A stretch of DNA of 38,733 bases from Allobogoriella deserti (lineage in GTDB: Bacteria > Actinomycetota > Actinomycetes > Actinomycetales > Actinomycetaceae), in contig NZ_JBHUEE010000015.1 in NCBI RefSeq assembly GCF_042680605.1, positions 1-38,733 on the forward strand, in the 5' to 3' direction. The notes beneath the pieces were generated by a model. The model searched no databases. It was not told the origin of the DNA and saw only the letters and a list, made by a program, of their open reading frames with translations. Each line of letters opens with the position of its first letter. Positions within the stretch are counted from its first letter, which is position 1. The translations under genes were made by a program, and so were the position numbers. Shown one piece after another: positions 1-8,139 of the stretch.

Positions 1-15
1 ACCCCGCCCAACAGC

Positions 16-90
16 GGAACGATGACCCGACACACACACCCAGCAAAAACAAAGAAGTGCCGGGACACCGAGTGAACGATGTCCCGACAC
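16..90. repeat. Imperfect direct repeat (two 18-bp copies) downstream of tRNA-His
   Basis: Copies at 16-33 and 73-90 agree at 16 of 18 positions and are 57 bp apart start to start. Read on the minus strand, both begin GTGTCGGG followed by (A/T)CATCGTTC. The second copy forms part of the hairpin at 54-93. A related motif recurs in the opposite orientation at 38612-38635, just ahead of an IS481-type transposase start, so these may be remnants of insertion-sequence ends. That origin is inference; the repeat itself is directly visible. Confidence 0.5.
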
Positions 91-93
91 TTC
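44..93 (-). terminator. Intrinsic terminator of tRNA-His
   Basis: Inverted repeat with arms 54-66 and 81-93 (one internal mismatch) and a 14-nt loop. On the minus strand it is followed by a T-rich run at about 45-53. A stem plus U-tract placed a few bases beyond the tRNA 3' end is a classical Rho-independent terminator, and an unusually canonical one for such a GC-rich genome. Confidence 0.7.
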
Positions 94-98
94 ACACA

Positions 99-175
99 TG
101 GGGTGAGTGACGGGATTTGAACCCGCGACATCCGCGACCACAACGCGGCGCTCTACCAACTGAGCTACACCCACC
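99..175 (-). tRNA. tRNA-His (anticodon GTG)
   Basis: Full cloverleaf on the minus strand. The acceptor stem GTGGGTG (174-168) pairs with CACTCAC (109-103) with one G-U pair. G175 is the extra G-1 of histidine tRNAs, opposite discriminator C at 102, and the CCA end is encoded at 101-99. The anticodon loop carries GTG, and the T-loop is TTCGAAT. It lies about 100 bp downstream of orn on the same strand, a neighbourhood known from other actinobacteria. Confidence 0.97.
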
Positions 176-274
176 ATTGCTGCGGTGTGCCGGCGGCTCG
201 CGCAGGCACGGCAGCAGTCCACCAGCATAGCCGAACGGGTACTGCCCGCCGTAATCGCGCGGGCGTGGTCTGAG

Positions 275-988
275 TCACCCGGTGGGAGGGTCCGCGGTCC
301 CGGCCCCGGTGGCTCCAGGCGTCTCGGCTCGCGAGACCTGGCCGTTGGCGTGCTGCTCGACGACAGCCGCAGTCGGCTCCGCGGAGACCGCGTCAGCGGC
401 GGCCTTGACGGTGGGGGAGTCGGGGCCCTCGCCGTCGGGGAACAGTGCCGCTCGGTAGTACCGCAGCTCGTCGATGGACTCGAGGATGTCGGCGAGTGCA
501 CGGTGCCCACCGGCCTTGGCCGGTGAGTGGAAGTAGGCGCGCGGGTACCAGCGCCGGGCGAGCTCCTTGATGGAGGAGACGTCGATGATGCGGTAGTGCA
601 GGTGGTCGACCACCTCCGGCATGTCGCGGACCAGGAAGGTGCGGTCGGTGCCGACCGAGTTTCCCGCCAGCGGCGCCTTCTTCGGCTCCGGCACCCACTG
701 CTTGACGTACTCGAGGACGCGACGGCGGGCCTCGTCCATCGACAGCCCGTCGTCGAGCTCGTCCAGCAGGCCGGACGAGGTGTGCATGGTGCGGACGACG
801 TCGTTCATCTGCTCGACGGCACCTGGCGTGGGCCGGATGGTCAGATCGATACCGGCGTCGACGGGAACGAGTTCGGAGTCGGTGACGACGACGGCGACCT
901 CGATCAGCGCGTCCCTGTCCAGGTCCAGACCGGTCATCTCGCAGTCGACCCAGACGATCGGGTCCTTCGGGGTGGTTCGTCCGCTCAC
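275..988 (-). CDS. orn: Oligoribonuclease (3'-5' exoribonuclease)
   Basis: DEDDh-family exonuclease of 237 residues that degrades 2-5-nt RNA fragments, including pGpG from cyclic-di-GMP turnover, to mononucleotides in the cytoplasm. All catalytic residues are visible: D15 and E17 in VDCEMTG (Exo I), D115 in GNSVGTD (Exo II), H162 and D167 in HRALAD (Exo III). The core ends near residue 185; the Ala/Thr/Glu-rich tail to 237 is longer than the E. coli enzyme (about 180) and looks disordered. The start is GTG at 988; a TACCCT hexamer six bases upstream suggests a leaderless transcript. It follows the phosphotransferase gene by 19 bp. Confidence 0.95.
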   Translation of the reverse strand: MSGRTTPKDPIVWVDCEMTGLDLDRDALIEVAVVVTDSELVPVDAGIDLTIRPTPGAVEQMNDVVRTMHTSSGLLDELDDGLSMDEARRRVLEYVKQWVPEPKKAPLAGNSVGTDRTFLVRDMPEVVDHLHYRIIDVSSIKELARRWYPRAYFHSPAKAGGHRALADILESIDELRYYRAALFPDGEGPDSPTVKAAADAVSAEPTAAVVEQHANGQVSRAETPGATGAGTADPPTG

Positions 989-994
989 CCGCCC

Positions 995-1000
995 AGGGTA
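995..1000 (-). promoter_or_regulatory. Candidate -10 box for leaderless orn transcript
   Basis: TACCCT on the minus strand, then six bases, then the GTG of orn. This spacing would put the transcription start at or next to the start codon. No good Shine-Dalgarno is visible, and no -35 match is evident. Confidence 0.3.
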
Positions 1001-1007
1001 CGTCCCG

Positions 1008-1712
1008 TCACAGACGCCTCCGCCGCCGGCTGGCCGTCCGCCGCAGCCACGCCTCGAGCCGGCGACGTTCGTGGTCGCTCACGTACCGATCCCCGGCCCG
1101 CCGGGCGACCAGCTCCGGAAGCAGCGCCGACACGGCAGCCTGATCGAGATCGGCCACGTAGTCGGCCACCAATCGATTCCGGAGCGTCGAGACCGCAGCT
1201 CGCATCCACCACGGCGCGTCAACGGTGGAGGTGGCCAGGATGACCCAGGTGTTCGCCAGGTCGGCCTCGGGCGGCCCCGACCGTGCGTTCGCCCAATCGA
1301 TGAGCACCGGGCCGTCCGGGCTCATCAGCACGTTCATGGGATGTAGGTCGAGATGGAGCAGGGTGGTGCCGGGGATTCCGCTCGGTGCGAGCCCCGCCGG
1401 CGAAGCCACGCGGTGGACGGTCTCGTGCAGCTCGTGAAGGACACCCGCCGCGGCCCTCGTTCGCCACGACCGGCGGAGTAGCTCCGTCTGGAGCGTCGGC
1501 CCGGTGACCTTGTCGAGCACCACGGCTCCGTCGTCGGTGACCTCGTGCACCGCAGGGACCGGGACGCCCCCGGCGCGTGCGGCAGCCATGACGGCCGCCT
1601 CCTCGGCCAGGCTCCGGCCGTCCCGCGCCCGGCGCAGGACGAGCCCGTCTCCGAGCTCGAAGATCTCGGCGTCTCGTCCGCTCGCGATCAGCGGACCGAC
1701 TGGGCCGGTCAC
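1008..1712 (-). CDS. APH-family phosphotransferase (small-molecule kinase)
   Basis: A 234-residue protein of the aminoglycoside-phosphotransferase/choline-kinase fold. The Brenner motif HLDLHPMN (residues 120-127, catalytic D122) is followed by IDWAN with metal-binding D139, and by D151 in the downstream helix. The N-terminal lobe (about 1-75) is short and no classical P-loop is obvious, as is usual for the family. The substrate cannot be read from sequence: APH-like proteins phosphorylate aminoglycosides, choline, fructosamine and others. The annotated start is GTG without a clear ribosome-binding site. It sits upstream of orn and may be co-transcribed. The Arg-rich C-terminus (last six residues nearly all Arg) is notable. 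Confidence 0.75.
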   Translation of the reverse strand: MTGPVGPLIASGRDAEIFELGDGLVLRRARDGRSLAEEAAVMAAARAGGVPVPAVHEVTDDGAVVLDKVTGPTLQTELLRRSWRTRAAAGVLHELHETVHRVASPAGLAPSGIPGTTLLHLDLHPMNVLMSPDGPVLIDWANARSGPPEADLANTWVILATSTVDAPWWMRAAVSTLRNRLVADYVADLDQAAVSALLPELVARRAGDRYVSDHERRRLEAWLRRTASRRRRRL

Positions 1713-1928
1713 GGCCGCGGTCGGCGGGCGGGAGGTCGAGGCACGCGTTCAGCCAAGCGCCGCTGCGACGCTCATGTCAACGCCGCGGGGCGGCCGCGCA
1801 TTCGTGGCCGCGCATATCCAAGGCAGACCATGGGGCAGTTCCGCGTGCGGCATACTGGAGTGCCGGCGTGTGGCAACGAGGGGCGGTGTCGCCGGATCAT
1901 GGACTCCGCTCGGCTGATGCCCCTCAAG

Positions 1929-2001
1929 GCCCCCGTAGCTCAACGGATAGAGCAACGAGCTTCTAACTCGTAGGCTGCAGGTTCGAGTCCTGCCGGGGGC
2001 G
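1929..2001 (+). tRNA. tRNA-Arg (anticodon TCT)
   Basis: Acceptor stem GCCCCCG (1929-1935) pairs with CGGGGGC (1994-2000). The anticodon arm ACGAG/CTCGT encloses the loop CTTCTAA, giving anticodon TCT. The T-arm GCAGG-TTCGAGT-CCTGC is standard and the discriminator is G2001. CCA is not encoded. The 216 bp before it (1713-1928) holds no gene that I can support. Confidence 0.96.
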
Positions 2002-2025
2002 CCCCGAGCGAGCGGTCCATCAGTC

Positions 2026-2041
2026 CCGGCGGACCCGCCGG
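2026..2041 (+). terminator. GC hairpin after tRNA-Arg
   Basis: Arms CCGGCGG (2026-2032) and CCGCCGG (2035-2041) lie 24 bases after the tRNA. There is no U-tract, so this is at best a GC-type terminator or processing hairpin. Confidence 0.35.
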
Positions 2042-2077
2042 AAATGAGAGTCGTCGCACGTCGCGGCCACATCCGGT

Positions 2078-2083
2078 CACAAT
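2078..2083 (+). promoter_or_regulatory. Candidate -10 box for leaderless GTPase mRNA
   Basis: CACAAT followed by six bases and then GTG at 2090. The spacing matches the leaderless arrangement seen several times in this window. No convincing -35 is found. Confidence 0.35.
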
Positions 2084-2089
2084 GGACGG

Positions 2090-3670
2090 GTGACCACGCC
2101 CGCACATGTCGCCGCCAGCCCCGAACCTGCGGGTGCCGCGCGCCATCCCCGGCTGGCCGTCGTCACCCACCTCGAGCGCGACGTCGACGAGGTCGGCTTC
2201 CCGCTGGACATCCCCGGTGCCGACGGGTTGCGTGCCCTCCGGGAGCGGATCCTCACGCAGATCGGTGCTCGGCTCCTGCCGAGGCTGAAGGACGAAGCCG
2301 CGCCCGCCGTCGTCGTGCTCGGGGGCTCGACCGGCGTCGGGAAGTCCACCCTCGTCAACTCGCTGCTCGGCGACGACGTCACCGAGGCGAGTGTCCTGCG
2401 ACCCACGACGCGTAACCCCATCGTGGCGATCCATCCGCAGGACCTGCCGCTGGTCGAGGGTCGTCCGATCACCGAGCTCGCCGACGTGGTCACCCATGAC
2501 GACGTCCCCGCGGGCCTGGCCCTGCTGGACGCGCCCGACCTCAACTCCGTCGACGCCCGCAACCGCTCCCTGGCCAACCAACTCCTGGAGACCGCGGACC
2601 TGTGGGTGTTCGTCACCAGCGCCTCACGCTACGGCGACGCCCTGCCGTGGCAGCTCCTGGGCGAGGCGCACTCTCGCGGCATCACGACCGCCGTCGTCCT
2701 CAACCGGGTGCCTAGCGAGGTCCTGGCGCAGGTCCGCAAGGACCTCATGGGCCGCCTCGACGGACTCGGCCTCGGCTCGGCCCCCTTGTTCGTCATCTCT
2801 GACGCCGGGCCGCACGAGGGGCCGTTGGACCGCGCCGCCGTGGCGGAACTGGCCGCCTGGTTACGCCTGGTCTCCGACCGTCACCGGGGAGCCGGCGTGG
2901 TCCGGCGGACCAACCGCGGCATCTGGGCGGGGCTTCGCGAGGAGCTCGCCCGGCTGGCGGACGGTGCGGACGCCCAGGTCGACGCCGTCAGCGCGCTACG
3001 CCGCCGTGCCGAGGAGGCCGCCGAGGAACCGGCCAAGGAGTTGCGCAAGGCGCTCGCCGACGGCCGCGCCGGGCTCGGCGCGCCGACGACGCGGTGGCTC
3101 TCCCTCGCCTCCTCCGGAGGTCCGCTCGCCCCGCTCGTGCGGCGTCGCGTTCTGCCGAGCCTGTTGCCCGGCCGCGTCCAGGAGGCCCGGGAGAAGGCCG
3201 CGGCCGCACTCGCGGACGAGACGGCGGCGGCCGTCCGGCTCCTCGTCGCCGACGCGCTGCGCCGCGCCGCGGCTGGTGTACGCCAGGCCTGGTCCGATCC
3301 TGACCTCGGCGCCGAGCGGCTGATGGCGGCCGTGGCCGAGAACGGCGGAGCGGACGCGACTGCCCGCGACGTCGTCGACGGCTGGCGTGCCGCCGTCCGG
3401 GACCAGGTCGGTGACGGGGACCGCACGCTTCGTGGGGGCGGTCTGGCTGCGCTGGTGCAGACCGGCGCCGCCGGCGTGGCCGGTGCCGCCGACGCGGCCG
3501 CGCGGCTCGCTCCAGGGGCCGTCGCGCAGGCACGTGAGGATCTCCTCGACCGCGCCGAGGCGGCCGTGCGCGCCGTCCTCGACCCGTACCTCACGCAACT
3601 CGAAGATCTGCCGGTGCAGCCGGGCACAGCGTTGCGGCTGCGCGCCACGGAACTGAAGGAGCACGCATGA
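2090..3670 (+). CDS. Dynamin-like/TRAFAC GTPase, first of an overlapping pair
   Basis: A 526-residue GTPase. P-loop GGSTGVGKS (residues 78-86), switch-I TT at 106-107 in RPTTRNP, and G3-like DAPD at 147-150. The usual NKxD is replaced by NRVP at 205-208, so guanine specificity is weakened or achieved differently. The C-terminal 300 residues are Ala/Arg/Glu-rich and predicted helical, as in bacterial dynamin-like stalks; no clear membrane segment is seen. It overlaps the next GTPase gene by four bases (ATGA at 3667-3670), implying coupled translation and a likely heteromeric pair. Paired dynamin-like proteins act at membranes in other bacteria (for example Streptomyces DynA/DynB at sporulation septa); the same role here is only inference. 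Confidence 0.8.
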   Translation: MTTPAHVAASPEPAGAARHPRLAVVTHLERDVDEVGFPLDIPGADGLRALRERILTQIGARLLPRLKDEAAPAVVVLGGSTGVGKSTLVNSLLGDDVTEASVLRPTTRNPIVAIHPQDLPLVEGRPITELADVVTHDDVPAGLALLDAPDLNSVDARNRSLANQLLETADLWVFVTSASRYGDALPWQLLGEAHSRGITTAVVLNRVPSEVLAQVRKDLMGRLDGLGLGSAPLFVISDAGPHEGPLDRAAVAELAAWLRLVSDRHRGAGVVRRTNRGIWAGLREELARLADGADAQVDAVSALRRRAEEAAEEPAKELRKALADGRAGLGAPTTRWLSLASSGGPLAPLVRRRVLPSLLPGRVQEAREKAAAALADETAAAVRLLVADALRRAAAGVRQAWSDPDLGAERLMAAVAENGGADATARDVVDGWRAAVRDQVGDGDRTLRGGGLAALVQTGAAGVAGAADAAARLAPGAVAQAREDLLDRAEAAVRAVLDPYLTQLEDLPVQPGTALRLRATELKEHA

Positions 3671-5121
3671 GTGTCGCGGCCGACGTCGATTCGACCGCAC
3701 CCGACGCCGCCGAACTCGCCGAACGGGCCGACGCCGTCGTCGTCGCCCTGGACCGAGCCGGAGACATGGTCGACCCCGATCTGGCCGACCGCGCGCGCCG
3801 CGACCTCGACGCCGTGGCGGCACGCCTCGAACGCGGCGGCGACCGCACCGTCGTCGCCCTGGTGGGCGGGACCGGATCGGGCAAGTCCTCCCTGTTCAAC
3901 GCGATCTCCGGGCTGCGGTTCGCCGACGTCGGCGCACTGCGGCCCACCACCGAGGTCGCCGCGGCCTGCGTCTGGGGAGAGGAGGCCGACAAACTCCTCG
4001 ACTTCCTCGAGGTCAGCCCCGAGCGGCGCATCCAGCGCGAGTCGCTGCTCGACGGCGACACCGAGCGCCCACTGCACGGCATGGTCCTGCTCGACCTACC
4101 GGACCACGACTCCATCGCCCGCCACCACGCCCACCTCGTGGACCGGCTGCTCCCGGTGGTCGACCTGCTGGTCTGGGTCGTCGACCCCCAGAAGTACGCC
4201 GACGAGGCCCTGCACGAGCGGTACCTGCGCGGACTGGCCGGTCGCAAGGAGGCGATGCTCGTCCTGGTCAATCAGGCCGACACGCTTCCCGACGGTGCAA
4301 TCGAGAAGATCATGACCGACATCACCGACCTGCTCGCCGAGGACGGGCTCGACGGCGTCCGGGTCATGCCCACCTCGGCGGTCGACGGGACCGGGATCGC
4401 CGAGGTGCGCGAGATCCTCGCCGACGTGGTCGCCCGGCCGTCGGTCACCCTGACGACGGCGCAGGCGGAGGTCGACGCCGTCGCACGCCGGCTCGCGCCG
4501 GCCGTCGGGCCCGAGGAGCCGGATCCGGACGACGTCGACGCCGAGGTCGAGGAGCTCGCCCGGTCGGCCGGCGTGGAGTCGGTGACGGCCTCACTGCGCA
4601 TGGCCGGCCAGGGGCCGGGCCGCGGCGCAGTGGCCCGGCCGGAACCTCCCGCGGAATCGACGGTTGCCGCAGTACGGGACGGGTGGGTGGCCAAGGTCTC
4701 TCAGGAGCTGCCCGATCGCTGGGCGCGTGCCGTGGACGACGCCGTCACCGGTCCCGGCCGGATCCAGGGAGCGGTGGCCGAGGCGGTGGGGTCCGTGCCC
4801 GTGCCGCTGACCGGGTCCGGCCGTGCCGTGCGCTTTGCGGCGGCAGCAGCCGTGCTCGCCGTGCTGACCGTCGTCTACGTGGTCCTGGGACTGACCGGTC
4901 TCGATGTGGCGGTCGCGGCAGCGGCCGTCCCAGCGCTCGGTGCTGTGGCGCTTCTTGTTCTCGCGGGCCGTGTGCGCCGTGGCGACGCCGCGCGAGCGGC
5001 ACAGACCTACCGCTCAGAGGTCGTCGCGGCGATCCGAGACGTCGCACGACGCACGCTCGCCGACCCGGTCCGGCCGGTGCTCGACACACACCGCGCCGTT
5101 CGGGAGGCTCTCACTGGGTAG
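3667..5121 (+). CDS. Membrane-anchored dynamin-like/YfjP-type GTPase, second of the pair
   Basis: A 484-residue GTPase with P-loop GGTGSGKSS (67-75), switch-I TT at 94-95, G3-like DLPD at 143-146, and an intact G4 NQAD (202-205). Two hydrophobic segments at about 389-410 and 414-434 form a hairpin-like membrane anchor, followed by a basic tail. Together with the first GTPase this resembles bacterial dynamin-like pairs in which one partner is soluble and the other embedded. Its ATG overlaps the upstream stop codon. Residues 290-335 are Pro/Ala/Gly-rich and probably a flexible linker. Confidence 0.82.
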   Translation: MSVAADVDSTAPDAAELAERADAVVVALDRAGDMVDPDLADRARRDLDAVAARLERGGDRTVVALVGGTGSGKSSLFNAISGLRFADVGALRPTTEVAAACVWGEEADKLLDFLEVSPERRIQRESLLDGDTERPLHGMVLLDLPDHDSIARHHAHLVDRLLPVVDLLVWVVDPQKYADEALHERYLRGLAGRKEAMLVLVNQADTLPDGAIEKIMTDITDLLAEDGLDGVRVMPTSAVDGTGIAEVREILADVVARPSVTLTTAQAEVDAVARRLAPAVGPEEPDPDDVDAEVEELARSAGVESVTASLRMAGQGPGRGAVARPEPPAESTVAAVRDGWVAKVSQELPDRWARAVDDAVTGPGRIQGAVAEAVGSVPVPLTGSGRAVRFAAAAAVLAVLTVVYVVLGLTGLDVAVAAAAVPALGAVALLVLAGRVRRGDAARAAQTYRSEVVAAIRDVARRTLADPVRPVLDTHRAVREALTG

Positions 5122-5235
5122 CCGCCCGCCAGGGCACGGTCCGTCCACAGCGACGGTGCATGCTGCCGGGTCGTCCACAGCGACTCACCGACGGTGGGCG
5201 CGGTGGAGGTGGGGCGCGCCACGGTTCTCCTCGAG

Positions 5236-5252
5236 GCCGGCACGGTGCCGGC
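5236..5252. repeat. Near-perfect palindrome in the ssb-paralogue leader
   Basis: Seventeen bases with eight-base arms around a single central G, ending three bases before the ribosome-binding site. It could be an operator or a small leader hairpin; sequence alone does not decide. Confidence 0.35.
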
Positions 5253-5269
5253 CCGGAGAGGAGTTCACG

Positions 5270-5785
5270 ATGAACGAGATCGAGGTCTGCATCAGCGGCA
5301 ACGTCGGCACGGAGCCGACCCGCGTGGTGGTCAACAGCGGCAGCAGCTACGCCCGCTTCCGCCTGGCGACCAGCCCACGTTTCCGCGGTGCCGACGGCGA
5401 GTTCCGTGACGGCGAGACCCAATGGTTCACGGTCAAGGCCTGGGGTGATCTGGGCGAGAACGTCATCGCCTCGCTCCACAAGGGGGCGCCGGTCCTGCTG
5501 CGCGGCAAGCTGCAGACGGAGACGTGGGGTGAGAACAACGAGCACTCCGCGACCGTGGTCATGGCCAACGCCATCGGTCACAACCTCCGCAACGGCACGA
5601 CGGCGTTCACCCGTACCGTCCGGGAGTCCGCCGCGGGCGATGTGCCGGGTGCCGACGGCGAGCGTGGCGACGCGCTCGTCGGTCCGGACGGCACGCGGTA
5701 CGACGCGGCCGAGCTCGAGTCCGCCGAGCTCGAACGGGCGGCGCTCGACTCGGCGGCCGCGGAACCGGAGACGAGCGCCGTGTAG
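5270..5785 (+). CDS. ssb: Single-stranded DNA-binding protein paralogue
   Basis: A 171-residue protein with an SSB OB-fold in about residues 1-112: an N-terminal sheet strand, FRLATSPRF, then the QWFTVKAWG and LLRGKL blocks typical of bacterial SSB. The tail is Glu/Ala-rich and ends ETSAV, so it lacks the DDDIPF-type acidic tip that recruits partner proteins. This marks it as a non-canonical SSB, like the Rv2478c protein beside EttA in mycobacteria. The ATG at 5270 was chosen because a GGAGAGG ribosome-binding site lies just upstream and the OB-fold starts there; the frame is open further upstream but has no matching domain. A 17-bp near-palindrome at 5236-5252 lies in its leader. Confidence 0.88.
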   Translation: MNEIEVCISGNVGTEPTRVVVNSGSSYARFRLATSPRFRGADGEFRDGETQWFTVKAWGDLGENVIASLHKGAPVLLRGKLQTETWGENNEHSATVVMANAIGHNLRNGTTAFTRTVRESAAGDVPGADGERGDALVGPDGTRYDAAELESAELERAALDSAAAEPETSAV

Positions 5786-5811
5786 GCGGTGTCGGTCGCA
5801 GCGCGCTGCTG

Positions 5812-5826
5812 CGGCCACCGTGGCCG
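5812..5826 (+). terminator. Hairpin after the ssb paralogue
   Basis: Arms CGGCCAC and GTGGCCG with a one-base centre, 27 bp after the stop codon. Only a weak T content follows. It may separate ssb from ettA. Confidence 0.35.
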
Positions 5827-5915
5827 GTTCTCCGTTCGCGCGCTCGGCTGACTACGCTGGTGCCGACGTGGCCGCCGTTCGGGCGGCCGATCCACGGACG
5901 CGAATGCGGAGAGCA

Positions 5916-7598
5916 GTGGCTGAGTACATCTACTCCATGGTCCGGGCCCGCAAGGCTCACGGTGACAAGGTCATCCTCGACGACGTCACGATGGCGTTCC
6001 TCCCGGGTGCCAAGATCGGCATGGTCGGCCCGAACGGCGCCGGCAAGTCGACGATCCTCAAGATCATGGCCGGGATGGACACGCCGTCGAACGGTGAGGC
6101 GCGTCTGAGCCCCGGCTACAGCGTGGGCATCCTCGAACAGGAGCCGCCGCTGAACGAGGAGAAGACGGTGCTCGGCAACGTCCAGGAGGGCGTCGGCGAG
6201 ATCCTCACCAAGGTCCAGCGGTTCAACGAGATCGGCGAGCTCATGGCTGAGCCCGACGCCGACTTCGACGCCCTGATGGAAGAGATGGGCAAGCTGCAGG
6301 GCGAGATCGACGCCGCGAACGCCTGGGACCTGGATTCCCAGCTCGCCCAGGCGATGGACGCCCTGCGATGCCCGCCGCCGGACGCCGACGTCACGGTGCT
6401 CTCCGGCGGTGAGCGCCGCCGCGTCGCCCTGTGCAAGCTGCTGCTCGAGCAGCCGGACCTGCTGCTGCTCGACGAGCCCACGAACCACCTGGACGCCGAG
6501 TCCGTCCAGTGGCTGGAGCAGCACCTCGCGAACTACCCCGGCGCCGTCATCGCGGTCACGCACGACCGGTACTTCCTCGACCACGTCGCCGAGTGGATCG
6601 CCGAGGTCGATCGCGGTCGCCTCTACCCGTACGAGGGCAACTACTCGACCTACCTCGAGAAGAAGCAGCAGCGGCTCGAGGTCCAGGGCAAGAAGGACGC
6701 CAAGCTCCAGCGTCGCCTCAAGGAGGAGCTGGAGTGGGTCCGCTCCAACGCGAAGGGCCGTCAGGCCAAGTCCAAGGCCCGTCTGGCCCGTTACGAGGAG
6801 ATGGCCGCCGAGGCGGAGCGCACCCGGAAGCTGGACTTCGAGGAGATCCAGATCCCGCCGGGCCCACGCCTGGGCTCGGTGGTCATCGAGGCGAACGACC
6901 TGCGTAAGGGCTTCGGCGACCGGCAGCTGATCGACGGCCTGTCGTTCTCGCTGCCGCCGAACGGCATCGTCGGCGTCATCGGCCCGAACGGTGTCGGTAA
7001 GACGACGTTGTTCAAGACGATCGTCGGCCTGGAGCCACTCGACGGCGGTGACCTGAAGATCGGGGAGACCGTCAAGATCTCCTACGTCGACCAGACCCGC
7101 GCCGGCATCGACCCGGACAAGCCGCTGTGGGAGGTCGTCTCGGACGGACTCGACTTCATCCAGGTCGGCAACGTGGAGATGCCCTCGCGGGCCTACGTCT
7201 CGGCGTTCGGTTTCAAGGGCCCGGACCAGCAGAAGCCTGCCGGCGTGCTCTCCGGCGGTGAACGGAACCGGCTGAACCTCGCGCTGACGCTCAAACAGGG
7301 CGGCAACTTGCTCCTGCTCGACGAGCCGACGAACGACCTCGACACCGAGACGCTCGGTTCCCTGGAGAACGCGCTGTTGAACTTCCCCGGCTGCGCCGTG
7401 GTGGTCAGCCACGACCGGTGGTTCCTCGACCGCGTCGCCACCCACATCCTCGCGTGGGAGGGCGACGCCGAGAACCCGGCGAAGTGGTACTGGTTCGAGG
7501 GGAACTTCGAGTCCTACGAGCAGAACAAGGTCGAGCGGCTCGGCCCGGAGGCCGCGCGTCCGCACGCGGTGACCTACCGCAAGCTCACGCGCGACTGA
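5916..7598 (+). CDS. ettA: Energy-dependent translational throttle protein EttA (ABC-F)
   Basis: A 560-residue ABC-F ATPase that binds the ribosomal E site and gates the first elongation steps according to ATP/ADP; it has no membrane domain. Two ATPase cassettes are visible: Walker A GPNGAGKST (38-46) and GPNGVGKTT (about 356-364); signatures LSGGERRR (about 162) and LSGGERNR (about 445); Walker B LLLLDEPTNHLD (about 184) and LLLLDEPTNDLD (about 466). The charged linker rich in Lys/Arg/Glu between cassettes is the P-site tRNA-interaction motif. The GTG start at 5916 follows GGAG by four bases and gives the family's normal N-terminus (AEYIYSM). The stop lies eight bases before the thioesterase gene, suggesting co-transcription. 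Confidence 0.96.
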   Translation: MAEYIYSMVRARKAHGDKVILDDVTMAFLPGAKIGMVGPNGAGKSTILKIMAGMDTPSNGEARLSPGYSVGILEQEPPLNEEKTVLGNVQEGVGEILTKVQRFNEIGELMAEPDADFDALMEEMGKLQGEIDAANAWDLDSQLAQAMDALRCPPPDADVTVLSGGERRRVALCKLLLEQPDLLLLDEPTNHLDAESVQWLEQHLANYPGAVIAVTHDRYFLDHVAEWIAEVDRGRLYPYEGNYSTYLEKKQQRLEVQGKKDAKLQRRLKEELEWVRSNAKGRQAKSKARLARYEEMAAEAERTRKLDFEEIQIPPGPRLGSVVIEANDLRKGFGDRQLIDGLSFSLPPNGIVGVIGPNGVGKTTLFKTIVGLEPLDGGDLKIGETVKISYVDQTRAGIDPDKPLWEVVSDGLDFIQVGNVEMPSRAYVSAFGFKGPDQQKPAGVLSGGERNRLNLALTLKQGGNLLLLDEPTNDLDTETLGSLENALLNFPGCAVVVSHDRWFLDRVATHILAWEGDAENPAKWYWFEGNFESYEQNKVERLGPEAARPHAVTYRKLTRD

Positions 7599-7606
7599 GG
7601 CGCCGG

Positions 7607-8128
7607 ATGGCACGGCTGCGCATCCCGCTGCACATCCGGTGGAGCGACGTCGACGGCTATCAGCACGTCAACAACGCGAAGATGTTCACCCTCCTGGAGG
7701 AGGCGCGTATCGCGGCGTTCTGGGCCTCAACTCCCGGTGACCGGCAGTTCGCCGCCTCACCGGGGGAGGGGCCCGGGGACGACGGCCAGGGTCGCGGGGG
7801 TGGTGGCGAGGTGCCCGGCACGAAGATCCTCGCCACCGGTCCCGGCTCGGGCACGAACACCTACATCGCCCGCCAGGAGATCGAGTACCTCGCGCCGCTG
7901 CCCTACACGCTGCGGCCCATCGAGGTGGAGTTGTGGATCTCGCACCTCGGCGGCGCCAGCATCGACGTCTGCTACGAGGTCCCCGGCCCCGACGGGCCGG
8001 CCGCCCGGGCGATGACCACCTTGGTGCTCATCGACGAGGCCACCGGCCGGCCCAGGCGGATGACGCCGGAGGAGCGCGCCAGTTGGGAGCCCTACAGGGA
8101 CGATCCGGTCACCTTCCGGCGCCGGTGA
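7607..8128 (+). CDS. Acyl-CoA thioesterase (4HBT hotdog)
   Basis: A 173-residue hotdog protein. The N-terminal block RWSDVDGYQHVNNAKM (residues 11-26) is the 4HBT active-site loop with the catalytic Asp, followed by the long helix LLEEARIAAFW. Residues about 43-68 are a Gly/Pro/Asp-rich insertion not expected in the family core. The strand QEIEYLAPL and the C-terminal strands then complete the fold. It should hydrolyse a short or medium acyl-CoA; the true substrate is unknown. It follows EttA by eight bases, the same order as mycobacterial Rv2477c-Rv2475c (from memory), and converges with the kinase fusion gene 11 bp away. Confidence 0.82.
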   Translation: MARLRIPLHIRWSDVDGYQHVNNAKMFTLLEEARIAAFWASTPGDRQFAASPGEGPGDDGQGRGGGGEVPGTKILATGPGSGTNTYIARQEIEYLAPLPYTLRPIEVELWISHLGGASIDVCYEVPGPDGPAARAMTTLVLIDEATGRPRRMTPEERASWEPYRDDPVTFRRR

Positions 8129-8139
8129 CGCCGGGGCGG

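Noticed and set aside
1749..2105. 118-codon minus-strand frame across tRNA-Arg
   Set aside because: It reads through a tRNA gene, with tRNA-derived residues in the middle, and has no domain.
5607..7613. 668-codon open frame opposite ettA
   Set aside because: Leu/Val/Arg/Asp-biased translation without motifs; EttA on the other strand has all ABC-F signatures.
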